Below, in pieces: positions 43,200 through 52,300 of a stretch of 64,000 nt of DNA. Source of the stretch: WJMT01 sp964624145. GTDB taxonomy: Bacteria > Acidobacteriota > Aminicenantia > Aminicenantales > Aminicenantaceae. The notes below the pieces were generated by a model. It was given only the letters and a program-made list of their open reading frames with translations, did not search any database and had not been told where the DNA came from. The position numbers and the translations under genes were made by a program. The stretch lies in contig CAZUXT010000006.1 in the NCBI GenBank assembly GCA_964624145.1, positions 1 through 64,000 of the forward strand. The letters run 5' to 3'. The first letter of the stretch is position 1. Each line of letters begins with the position of its first letter.

Positions 43200-44056
43200 A
43201 CAGTGAAAACAAAGCCAATCAAACAGAAAATCCCTTTCTTCCTGAACCAGCAAGAATAGTCCGTACCTATCATTTGACCGAAGATGTCAAATTTTTTCAA
43301 GTCCGGATCGTTGATATGGAAAAAGCTCTTTCCTTTAAATACAGAATAGGCCAGTTTGCTATGATTTCCGTTTTGGGAGCCGGAGAGGCTCCTTTTTCCA
43401 TATCATCCACTCCTTCCCGGCCGGGACTCCTTGAATTCTGTATCCGCAAAACGGGCATAGTCACCGATGCCATCTTCAGGCTTAAAGAAAACGACATGAT
43501 TGGAATCAGAGGCCCATACGGCAATGGATTTCCCGTAGAACAAATGAAAGGAAAGGATATCTTAATCATTATGGGCGGTCTCGGAGCAGCCCCCCTTCGC
43601 TCAGTGCTGCTCTACTGTCTTGACAACCGGGACCAGTTCGGCAGAGTGATACTCCTGCACGGAGCTAAAAGACCGGCGGAGATGCTTCTTAGTGAAGAAT
43701 TTCTCTCTCTGAAAGGAAGAGAGGACTTAGAATGTTTGCTTTCTGTGGATCAAGACGATACAGGGAAATGGACGGAAAACATCGGAGTTGTGACCACTCT
43801 TTTTCCTAAAATAAAGAATATAAATCCATCCACTACTTACAGTATGGTTTGCGGTCCTCCTGTCATGTATAAATTTGTCCTCAACGAACTGTTAAAATTC
43901 AATATACCCAAAGATCAGATCCTGATGACTCTTGAAAGACGCATGAAATGCGGAGTCGGCAAATGCGGACACTGCGCCATAGACTACATTTACACCTGTC
44001 TGGATGGTCCTGTCTTCACATACTGGGATGTCATTCATATGAGAGAGCTCATCTAA
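43196..44056 (+). CDS. hydG: [NiFe] hydrogenase gamma subunit, FAD/NAD(P)-binding
   Basis: 286 aa, FNR/PyrK-like. FAD part: KYRIGQFAMISVLG and APFSISSTP. NAD(P) part: IIMGGLGAAPLRSVLL. The C-terminal [2Fe-2S] site is RRMKCGVGKCGHCAIDYIYTC. It carries electrons between NAD(P)H and the hydrogenase. Overlaps hydB by 4 bases. Normal length. Whether NADH or NADPH is used cannot be read. Confidence 0.93.
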   Translation: MNSENKANQTENPFLPEPARIVRTYHLTEDVKFFQVRIVDMEKALSFKYRIGQFAMISVLGAGEAPFSISSTPSRPGLLEFCIRKTGIVTDAIFRLKENDMIGIRGPYGNGFPVEQMKGKDILIIMGGLGAAPLRSVLLYCLDNRDQFGRVILLHGAKRPAEMLLSEEFLSLKGREDLECLLSVDQDDTGKWTENIGVVTTLFPKIKNINPSTTYSMVCGPPVMYKFVLNELLKFNIPKDQILMTLERRMKCGVGKCGHCAIDYIYTCLDGPVFTYWDVIHMRELI

Positions 44057-44066
44057 GGGGGATGCC

Positions 44067-44849
44067 ATGAATAAAGGAAAATTAAAAATCGGAATTTATG
44101 AGTTAACAGGATGTGCCGGAGACGCTTTGCTCATTCTGGACTGCGAAAAAGAACTGCTTGATATATTCAAAGCTGTGGACATACAGTCTTTTCTTATGGC
44201 AAGCAGTGACAACATAGATGGAAAGCTTGATATCGCTCTGGTAGAAGGTTCTGTAAGCACGGAAAGAGAAATCGAAGAACTCAAGGATATAAGAAAAAGA
44301 GCCGAAATCGTGATCGCCATCGGACTGTGCGCTACTGTAGGTGGGATCCAAGCAAGATTCACAAATCAAAAAGAGTGGGAAAAAAATTACAAAGAAGTCT
44401 ATGGGGATATTAAGATGACTCATACCAAAGCGGTCCAGTCAAAGCCCATAGATGCCTATGTCAAAGTGGACCATTATCTTCCTGGCTGTCCTATTGGAAA
44501 AGACCAGTTTCTCGACCTCTTCACACGAGCTGTGAAAGGAAGCCTTCCGGAAAGATACCCCCGACCTGTTTGTGTGACCTGCAAATACAATGAAAACGAC
44601 TGTCTTTTAAATAAAGGGATTCCTTGTTTGGGACCCATCACAGCTGATGGATGCGGCTCCATATGCCCCAATCACAACGTGCCCTGTTTTGGATGCTGGG
44701 GCCCTGTAGAAGGAGCCAACCTCACTTCTGAATATTTTCTCTTAAAAGAAAAAGGATTCGACATTGAATCCATAAAAAAGCGTATGGCTAGCTATTCAGG
44801 CACAAAACTGGTTGAGTTTTTCAAGCAATTGAAAAAGGAGTCAAAATGA
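44067..44849 (+). CDS. hydD: [NiFe] hydrogenase delta (small) subunit
   Basis: 260 aa. The N-terminal proximal-cluster motif reads ELTGCAGDALLIL, so the position that is Cys in the usual CxxC is Asp. Other ligands appear kept: VDHYLPGCP, CVTCKYNENDC, CLGPITADGCGSIC and CFGCWGP. It binds the proximal, medial and distal clusters next to the NiFe subunit. Overlaps hydA by 4 bases. The Asp may be normal for a bacterial group 3 subclade (I recall similar LTGCAGD sequences but cannot verify). Confidence 0.92.
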   Translation: MNKGKLKIGIYELTGCAGDALLILDCEKELLDIFKAVDIQSFLMASSDNIDGKLDIALVEGSVSTEREIEELKDIRKRAEIVIAIGLCATVGGIQARFTNQKEWEKNYKEVYGDIKMTHTKAVQSKPIDAYVKVDHYLPGCPIGKDQFLDLFTRAVKGSLPERYPRPVCVTCKYNENDCLLNKGIPCLGPITADGCGSICPNHNVPCFGCWGPVEGANLTSEYFLLKEKGFDIESIKKRMASYSGTKLVEFFKQLKKESK

Positions 44850-46588
44850 AAAAGATAAGTATAGACCACCTGGCTAGGGTAGAAGGAAATGGAGGCATTT
44901 CAGCTACTATTGATGGAAAGGTGGTATCAGATGTTAAATTCAATATCTATGAAGGCCCTCGTCTTATAGAAAAATTGACTTTAGGGCTTACTCCTGAAGA
45001 AGATGTCAGTATGTCTCCCAGAATATGTGCCATATGCACTCTTTCACATAAAAATGCGGTTCTTCGGGCTCTGGAAAACGCGCTCAATGTTGAAATCCAC
45101 CCTAAATCCTATCTCTGCCGAGAGCTTATGCATATGGGGGAAATGATAGAAAGCCATTCCCTTCATACCTACTATCTTGCTCTCCCTGATTACTTAGGAT
45201 ATCCAAATGCCATAGCCATGGCATCAGACTATAATCTGGAAGTTAAAATCGCTCTTGAGATGAAAAACTTTGCCAATCACATCATGAAGGTCTTGAGCGG
45301 GCGCTTTATCCATGGAGAGAATCCTATCATTGGTGGATTCGGAAAGTTCCCTTCTAGAGAAGAACTTTTGTTTATCAAAAACAGAGCCATTCAGTTCATT
45401 CCCTTTGTCAAAAAGACTGTGGAGTTATTCTGTGGTCTTGATTACCCGGACAATCCTGAACAGGATACTGTCTACGCCTGCTGTGAACCCGGCAATAACG
45501 ACTATGGCTTTTGGGGAGATGAAATATTGCTTTCTACGGGCGAGAGATTTTTTAAAGACGACTATCAAAAACTTACCAATGAATTCGTGGTTTCCTATTC
45601 CTTTTGCAAACACAGCCGCTATAAAGGCAAACCCTATTCAGTAGGGGCCTTGGCCAGAGTCAACAACTTAGGGGAGAGGCTCAAGGGTGAAACAGGGAAG
45701 ATGTATAAAAAATTTTTCAGCAACCGCTGGAAAGTCAATCCCTTGTTTCATAATGCCGCTCAGGCTCTGGAAATCAGTTACTGTTTCGAACGGATCATAG
45801 AACTGGTCGATGAAATCCTCAAGTTTAAAGAAAATCCCAAACCGGTTTCATACAAAGCAAAAAATGGAAAGGGGACAGGACTTGTGGAAGCTCCCAGAGG
45901 ATTGCTGATTCATCACCATGAAGTCAAGGACGGCCGGATATCCTATGTGGATATCGTGACTCCTACGGCCCAGAATGCAGAAGACATTGAGAGGTACTGC
46001 CACATTGCCGCCCAAAATCTCCTCGACTCAGGAAAAGAAGACAAAATCAAAGAAAGAATGGAACTGGTTGTCAGGGCCTTTGACCCCTGCATCAGCTGTT
46101 CTGTCCATATGGCGGAAGTCACTCAAGCTCCCTCGGATAACTGGAAAAATAAACTGACAGATATTCGAGAAAACAGCATCCCTGTTTATATAGGTGCAGG
46201 GAAACAGGATCACAGGGATGACGCCAGCGGTCTGAAGATCGCTCATAAACTCCGTGAGCTCGGGTTTAAAGATGTCTGGCTGGAATCTGAGATAATTAGA
46301 AGCGACAACCTCACAAAATATAACGAAAAAAATGCGTTTGTCTTCTTCGATGCTGTGGACTTTAATGAAAAACCTGGAAAGATAACGGTTCTGTCTCTTG
46401 ATTTTATTCTCAGTCACTCCAGTGTAAGTCATAAATTCATGCCTTTTTTGTCCAGCATTAAAGATTTATCCATGCAGAAAAATACTTATGTAGTTGGGAT
46501 TCAACCAGATTCTGTGTCACAAGGTAATAAATTAAGCCCTTCAGTACAAAAGGCCTTAAGTAAAATCATAAATCATTTAAGGAATTAA
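44846..46588 (+). CDS. hydA: [NiFe] hydrogenase large subunit fused to a maturation protease
   Basis: 580 aa. The catalytic part (1-421) has RICAICTLSH (ligands C61, C64) and DPCISCSVHM (C415, C418), the four NiFe ligands. Standard large subunits end about 15 residues after this, and a separate endopeptidase cuts after the His (here H421). This protein continues for 159 residues through a linker into a HycI/HoxM-type protease fold: GAGKQDHRDDASG (450-462, acidic ligand probably D459), FFDAVDF (D502) and LSHSSVSH (H524/H529). These match the three residues that bind Ni in such proteases. The protease would be released by its own cut. Terminator follows. Confidence 0.9.
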   Translation: MKKISIDHLARVEGNGGISATIDGKVVSDVKFNIYEGPRLIEKLTLGLTPEEDVSMSPRICAICTLSHKNAVLRALENALNVEIHPKSYLCRELMHMGEMIESHSLHTYYLALPDYLGYPNAIAMASDYNLEVKIALEMKNFANHIMKVLSGRFIHGENPIIGGFGKFPSREELLFIKNRAIQFIPFVKKTVELFCGLDYPDNPEQDTVYACCEPGNNDYGFWGDEILLSTGERFFKDDYQKLTNEFVVSYSFCKHSRYKGKPYSVGALARVNNLGERLKGETGKMYKKFFSNRWKVNPLFHNAAQALEISYCFERIIELVDEILKFKENPKPVSYKAKNGKGTGLVEAPRGLLIHHHEVKDGRISYVDIVTPTAQNAEDIERYCHIAAQNLLDSGKEDKIKERMELVVRAFDPCISCSVHMAEVTQAPSDNWKNKLTDIRENSIPVYIGAGKQDHRDDASGLKIAHKLRELGFKDVWLESEIIRSDNLTKYNEKNAFVFFDAVDFNEKPGKITVLSLDFILSHSSVSHKFMPFLSSIKDLSMQKNTYVVGIQPDSVSQGNKLSPSVQKALSKIINHLRN

Positions 46589-46725
46589 AAACCGATGAGA
46601 AGAACCGTTCCTGGAGGTGGCCATCAAAGGATAGTGATTCCTCAACAAATCACTTCCTACCTATTTCTTCCTGCATCAATCTATATCACCCCTGGACGGT
46701 TTTCTTTTTCATAAATATTTTATCC

Positions 46726-46753
46726 GAAGGGCTTGTCTCCTGACAAGCCCTTC
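46726..46753 (+). terminator. Hairpin terminator after the hydrogenase operon
   Basis: A perfect 12-bp stem GAAGGGCTTGTC / GACAAGCCCTTC with loop TCCT; only a weak T-run (ATTT) follows, so it may be a partial terminator or an mRNA-stabilising hairpin. The gap 46589-46967 is filled by this hairpin, the palindrome at 46799 and the sigma54 promoter at 46925. Confidence 0.6.
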
Positions 46754-46798
46754 ATTTAAAGCAGAAGAATGCCCCCATGTGGGGTTTGTTCATACACT

Positions 46799-46815
46799 GT
46801 GTGGAATTTTTCCAC
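46799..46815. promoter_or_regulatory. Upstream activator-like palindrome, Hdr operon 2
   Basis: GTGGAA-TTT-TTCCAC (46801-46815) is a perfect 6-3-6 inverted repeat, 111 bases before the -24 GG. It shares a core with 41921-41938 upstream of the hydrogenase operon. Confidence 0.65.
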
Positions 46816-46924
46816 TCATTTGGTGAATAAATGTAAAATCTGTTTTTTAAGCGGAGATTTTATAACTTGCTTATTTTTAAATACTTAAAAGATATTTGCA
46901 CATGGATAAAAGCAAACAGAGATT

Positions 46925-46940
46925 TGGCACAATTATTGCA
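46925..46940 (+). promoter_or_regulatory. Sigma54 promoter of Hdr operon 2
   Basis: TGGCACAATTATTGCA matches the consensus TGGCAC-N5-TTGCA at every fixed position; GG at 46926-46927 and GC at 46938-46939 are 10 bases apart. The start codon of the first gene is at 46968. Confidence 0.85.
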
Positions 46941-46967
46941 TTTATTCTCACTTCAAGGATATCATAA

Positions 46968-47339
46968 ATGGAAAATTTAAAGAAAAGAATTCTTATCATC
47001 GACCCCGATGAGAAAGATAGAAAATCATTACTATCCTTTCTTCAACATAAAGAATATCAAGTAGAAACAGGAAAAGGTCTCACAGATGCCATAAGAAAAG
47101 TCACATCCAATCATTATCATTGTGTCATAATGGCGGTCGGACTTCCGGAAATGAAAGGATACGAAGCCGTTTCCATAATAAAAAACATAGACGCGGATAC
47201 AAAAGTCATAATGACAACCAAAAAAAATACGAAAGAATTAGAGGCAAAAGTAAGAGAGCAGGACATCTTTTATTATTTTATAAAATCATTTGGAAAAGAA
47301 GAATTAAAACTAGCAATAAAAAATGCTTTCAGTAAATAA
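46968..47339 (+). CDS. Receiver-like protein lacking the phospho-acceptor Asp
   Basis: 123 aa receiver fold. The acidic patch (IDPDEKDRKS) is present, but the phospho-acceptor strand reads CVIMAVGLPEMKG: the residue normally Asp is Ala. The conserved Lys lies in IKSFGKEE rather than KPF. It is therefore a pseudo-receiver, probably a structural or protein-binding switch. First gene of Hdr operon 2, 12 bases before a normal receiver. Confidence 0.88.
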   Translation: MENLKKRILIIDPDEKDRKSLLSFLQHKEYQVETGKGLTDAIRKVTSNHYHCVIMAVGLPEMKGYEAVSIIKNIDADTKVIMTTKKNTKELEAKVREQDIFYYFIKSFGKEELKLAIKNAFSK

Positions 47340-47351
47340 AGGAGAGATAAA

Positions 47352-47759
47352 ATGGAAAAAACAAGAGCAAAAATTTTAATCATCGACGATGATCCGGATT
47401 TCAGAGACGCTATCATCCCGATTCTTCATTCAGCTTCCTATGATGCCGTCACAGCTTCTAATCCCGAAGAAGGAAAGGAAAAAATCCTATCAGAAAAACC
47501 TGATCTCATTCTTCTGGATATAATGATGGACAGTCTTTTTGACGGATTCTCACTATGTCATTCCATAAAAACCTCTAAAGAATTCAAATCGGTCCGAAAC
47601 ACACCTGTGATTTTCATCTCTGCAGTCAAGGAAGTGACCGGTTCCAGATTCCAGTTCAAGGGAGATCAAGAGGGTATGGAAGGTCCGGATGACTATATAG
47701 ATAAACCCGTCAAAGCTGACGATCTGATCGAACGCATAGAGAGGCTTCTGAAAAAATGA
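47352..47759 (+). CDS. Single-domain response regulator (CheY-like)
   Basis: 135 aa receiver with all key residues: IDDDPDFRD, phospho-acceptor in ILLDIMMDS, FISA and the switch Lys in DYIDKPVKAD. No output domain. It lies between a pseudo-receiver and hdrC (4-base overlap), so it may control the Hdr complex directly by phosphorylation-dependent binding (inference). The nearest kinase is the REC-kinase at 52783. Confidence 0.9.
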   Translation: MEKTRAKILIIDDDPDFRDAIIPILHSASYDAVTASNPEEGKEKILSEKPDLILLDIMMDSLFDGFSLCHSIKTSKEFKSVRNTPVIFISAVKEVTGSRFQFKGDQEGMEGPDDYIDKPVKADDLIERIERLLKK

Positions 47760-48379
47760 CCAAAGGAAAATCGGGCGAGATACTACCCGGCATGCTCAAT
47801 GAAAAAGAGAAAGAACTCAGGAATTCTTTTCTGCTTCAAGTAAAAAACATCCCCGGAGGGGAAAGCATAAAAAAATGCATTCAATGCGGAACATGCACAG
47901 CTACCTGTCCTGTCAGCTATACCATGGACATAACTCCAAGGGAAATCATTGCCCTTTTCAGAGCCAAGGATATTGATACCATACTCTCGAGCAGAACTAT
48001 CTGGATCTGTGCTTCTTGCTATTCCTGTACTGTCCGGTGCCCTCAGGGAGTTAAAGTCACTGACATCATTTACAGCCTGAAAAGGCTGGCCATTGAAAAC
48101 GAAATCTTCCCGAAAAAATTCCCGGTTTATGCGCTGTCCAACTCTTTTGTTTGGTTCGTAAACCATTTAGGCCTGAGTTATGAACCAGGTCTTCTCGTTT
48201 CTTACTATTTAAGAACAAATCCATTCAAGCTCTTAGGAATGGTTCCTCTGTTTTTAAAACTCGTTAAAAATGGCAGGATAGGGTTTTTCCCAAAAAAAAT
48301 AAAAAACAAAAAAAGTTTTTCTAAATTACTTAAGGAAGCAGAGATAGTAGAAAATATTATTCCCATGCAGGAATCATAA
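47756..48379 (+). CDS. hdrC: HdrC-like iron-sulfur subunit (operon 2)
   Basis: 207 aa with CIQCGTCTATCP and CASCYSCTVRCP, the two [4Fe-4S] sites of HdrC, plus an N-terminal and basic C-terminal extension. It is a paralogue of the protein at 26490 and shares motifs such as TPREIIALF and VTDIIYSLKRLA. It overlaps the receiver by 4 bases. Relays electrons between HdrA and HdrB. Confidence 0.93.
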   Translation: MTKGKSGEILPGMLNEKEKELRNSFLLQVKNIPGGESIKKCIQCGTCTATCPVSYTMDITPREIIALFRAKDIDTILSSRTIWICASCYSCTVRCPQGVKVTDIIYSLKRLAIENEIFPKKFPVYALSNSFVWFVNHLGLSYEPGLLVSYYLRTNPFKLLGMVPLFLKLVKNGRIGFFPKKIKNKKSFSKLLKEAEIVENIIPMQES

Positions 48380-48428
48380 TTCATTATAATCCTTTCTCAC
48401 TCTTCCTTTATATGTTCGGAGGCAAAAA

Positions 48429-49304
48429 ATGAATTACTCTTATTATCCGGGATGCAGCCTTGAGGCCTCAGCAAAAGGATATGATGAATCTGTTAAATAT
48501 GTCTTCAATGAATTAGGAAATGAACTCCATGAAATAGATGACTGGAACTGCTGTGGAGCCACTTATTATATGGCCACAAAAGAGACCGTATCTCTTGTCA
48601 TATCTGCCAGAAACCTGGCTATTGCTGAAAAAAAAGGGCTGGATATCATAGCGCCATGCAGTTCCTGCTATACGATCCTTTATAAAACAAATCATATCCT
48701 GAAGAACAACCGCATCCTTAGGGAAAAAGTCAATCAAGCTTTAAGGAAAATCGGGCTTGAATACCACTTGAATGTCGAGGTCAGGCATCCTCTTGAAGTC
48801 CTGGTAAACGATGTGGGTATAGAGACCATTGCCTCAAAGGCAAAAAGATCTCTGGATGGACTCAAAATCGCTCAATACTACGGCTGTCAGATAGTGAGAC
48901 CCGAAAGAGGGCTGGACGACAAGGACGATCCGCAGATGATGGATAATCTGTGTGAAGCCCTGGGAGCTGAAAATGTCTACTTCCCAATGAAGACCCAGTG
49001 CTGCGGCGGGATGCTTATGACGACCTATCCTGATGTGGGTCTGGGCCTCAATAAAAAACTGTTGGAATGCGCCAAGGAAAACGGCGCGGATATCATTATC
49101 ACAACCTGTCCCCTTTGCCAAATCAACTTGGAAGCCTATCAAAACAAAATAAACAAAAAATTCAAAACGGATTTTAAAATCCCCGTACTCTTTTTCACCC
49201 AGATCGTCGGCTATGCTCTGGGCGGCTCCCCCCGCGAGCTGGGCTTCAACCGTTCACTCATACCTTTTGACCCTGATAAAATAGCAAGAGAGGAACTGAG
49301 ATGA
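48429..49304 (+). CDS. hdrB: HdrB-like subunit (operon 2)
   Basis: 291 aa with two complete CCG domains: YYPGCSLEA, DWNCCGATYYMA, APCSSCY; YYGCQIVRP, KTQCCGGML, TCPLCQINL. GGAGG ribosome site. Paralogue of 27068. Probable noncubane clusters reducing a disulfide or other thiol acceptor. A 4-base overlap couples it to hdrA. Confidence 0.93.
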   Translation: MNYSYYPGCSLEASAKGYDESVKYVFNELGNELHEIDDWNCCGATYYMATKETVSLVISARNLAIAEKKGLDIIAPCSSCYTILYKTNHILKNNRILREKVNQALRKIGLEYHLNVEVRHPLEVLVNDVGIETIASKAKRSLDGLKIAQYYGCQIVRPERGLDDKDDPQMMDNLCEALGAENVYFPMKTQCCGGMLMTTYPDVGLGLNKKLLECAKENGADIIITTCPLCQINLEAYQNKINKKFKTDFKIPVLFFTQIVGYALGGSPRELGFNRSLIPFDPDKIAREELR

Positions 49305-52300
49305 CTGATAACAACATAAAAATAGGAGTTTATATATGTCACTGCGGCTCTAACATCGCAGCCACCGTAGATGTAGAAAAATCACGGGATGCCATAAAAA
49401 ACGCCCCTAATGTTGCTGTCGTCCGGGATTACAAGTTCATGTGTTCGGAACCCGGCCAGGACCTTATCATAAAGGACATCAAAGAAATGGGACTGAACCG
49501 GATCATCGTCGCATCCTGTTCTCCTTTAATGCACGAACCGACTTTTAGAATGGCCTGCGAAAAAGCCGGCGTCAACCGGTTTCTGTTCCAGATGGTCAAT
49601 ATAAGAGAACAGTGTTCTTGGGTTCATAAAGATATGGAAAGAGCCACAGAAAAGGCAACTTCCCTTATTAGAGCGGCCGTAAACAGGGTGGCCCTTCAGC
49701 AGCCTCTCGAACCAGTGAGGGTTGATGTCAATCCGGACACTTTGATAGTGGGAGCAGGCATTGCCGGCATACAAGCCGCCATAGAGATAGCTGAATCAGG
49801 AAACAAAGTCTATTTAGTGGAAAAAGAATCCACCATTGGCGGCAAAATGGCTAAATTCGACAAAACATTTCCAACGCTGGACTGCTCCGCATGTATCCTT
49901 ACTCCCAAGATGGTATCCGTTGCCCAGAATAAAAATATCGAACTCTTCAGCTTGAGTGAAGCGGAGGAAGTGGAAGGCTCCATAGGAAATTTCACAGTCA
50001 AAGTAAGAAAGAAAGCCCGTTTCGTCAAAGATGACTGCACATCCTGCGGAGAATGTTCCAATGTGTGTCCGATCAGTATTCCCAATCCTTTTGAAGAAAA
50101 ACAGTCCCTGCGCTCAGCCATATACAAAACCTTCCCCCAGGCAATCCCCAACACCTATGTCATAGATAAAGACAGCAGGCCGCCATGCCGCGAAACCTGT
50201 CCCATAGACCAGGAAGCTGCGGGCTATGTGACTCTTATCTCAAAAGGGCGCTTTGAGGAAGCGGCCCGTCTCATAAGGCAGCAAAATGCCCTTCCCAGTG
50301 TCTGCGGGCGTGTCTGCTATCACCCGTGTGAATCAGAATGCAACCGTAAATTTGTGGACAAACCGGTCTCAATAAAAAACCTTAAAAGATTTGCCATTGA
50401 CTGGGAATTTGAGAACAAAGGAACGCCTGACCCACCAAAAATAGAGAACAAAAGAGAAGAAAAAATCGCCATCATCGGTTCAGGGCCATCAGGCCTTGTG
50501 TGCGGCCATGACCTGGCTTTAAAAGGATACGATATCACCATCTTTGAAAAGCTTCCGGTTGAGGGCGGGATGCTCACAGTAGGAATACCGGAATACAGGC
50601 TCCCGAAAAAAGTCCTTAAACGGGATATCGACTATATCAAAAAATTGGGTGTGGAAATAAAGACAAACAAAGTTCTCGGGAAAGACTTTGACATCAAAGG
50701 CCTAAAAAAGATGGGGTATCAGGCTGTGTATATAGCCACAGGTGCCCACAGCAGCAGAAAAATGGATATTCCCGGAGAAGACCAATTTGAGGGTGTTTAT
50801 CATGGAGTTGATTTTCTCCGCAATATAAGCCTTCAAAAACCGCAGCCGGTTGGAAAAAATGTCGCCATCATAGGAGGGGGGAACACGGCCATTGACGCAG
50901 CAAGGACCGCCCTCCGCCTCAAAGCTGATGAAGTAACCATCCTTTACAGAAGGACACGGAAGGAAATGCCTGCTGAAGAAGCTGAAATCCAGGCCGCTGA
51001 AGCAGAAGGGGTTCGTATAAAATACCTGACTGTCCCTGTTGAAGTTTTAGGTAAATCAGGAAAAGTAACGGGAATGAAATGTATAAAAATGGAACTTGGA
51101 GAGCCTGATTCAAGCGGCAGGCGGCGTCCCATTCCTATTGAAGGCAGTGAATACGACCTGAATAGTGACACCATTATTATAGCAGTCAGTCAGTCTCCTG
51201 AAATCGATTACGTTGAAAAAGAAGACCATCTCAAACTTACGAAATGGAGCACTATTGATGTCAACCCGGATACAATGGAAACCGAAATAAAAGGAGTCTT
51301 TGCAGGAGGAGACGTGGTTCGCGGTCCAGATGCCGTCATAACAGCCATGGGGGACGGAAAACGCGCTGCTGAAGTGATTGACAAATTTATAAAGGGAGAA
51401 CCCTTAACAGATTTTAAAACAAGAAGATGCGACCCCCTTCCTGAAAGAGACGAAAATAACCGGCCTCACAGGTATTCCCCTCCTTTTAAGGACCTGCCTA
51501 AAAAAAGCCGCACGCAAATGAAAGAGCTTGACCCTGAAAAACGCCGGCATTCCTTTGAAGAAGTGGAACGGGGCTATTCCGAAGAAGAAGCAAAAAAAGA
51601 AGCCTTAAGATGCCTGAACTGCGGACTCTGTGTCGAGTGCCATGTCTGTGAATCCGTTTGTGAAGCACAGGCCATAGACCATAATATGAAAGATGAAATA
51701 GAAGAGATCAAGGTAGGCCAGATCCTTTTGACCACGGGATATGACACCCTCGATTCAGAAGCTCTCACTCCTTATGGCTACGGAAAGTTCGATGATGTGC
51801 ACACAAGCCTGGAGTTTGAAAGGATCGTGAGTTCTACCGGACCGACTAAAGGCAATATTGTGATGAAAAACGGAAAAGAACCCAAGGCCATTGGCATCAT
51901 TCACTGTGTTGGATCCAGAGATATCAACTTTCATCCTTACTGTTCGCGTGTGTGCTGCATGTACGCTCTTAAATTCTCTCATTTGATAAAAGACAGGACC
52001 AATGCAGAAGTGTATCAGTTCTATATTGATATGCGCTCATTCGGTAAAGGATATGAAGAATTCTATTCAAGGATACTCGATGAAGACGTAAACGTTATAC
52101 GTGGAAAAGTTTCAGAAGTCATTAGATCCGGACATTCTCATAACGGCACAGGATCGCTGATCGTCAAATGTGAAGATACTCTGATAAAAAAGTACAGGGA
52201 AATCCCGCTGGATATGGTCATTCTTTGTAACGCCATAGAACCCCAGCGAGATGTGGAAAAAACAGCAAGGCTCTTTTCCATAAGCCGAAGCCCTGACGGT

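Noticed and set aside
46781..46794. CCCCCATGTGGGG palindrome near the Hdr operon 2 activator site
   Set aside because: Only 4-bp arms and no counterpart upstream of the hydrogenase operon, so not listed as an operator.
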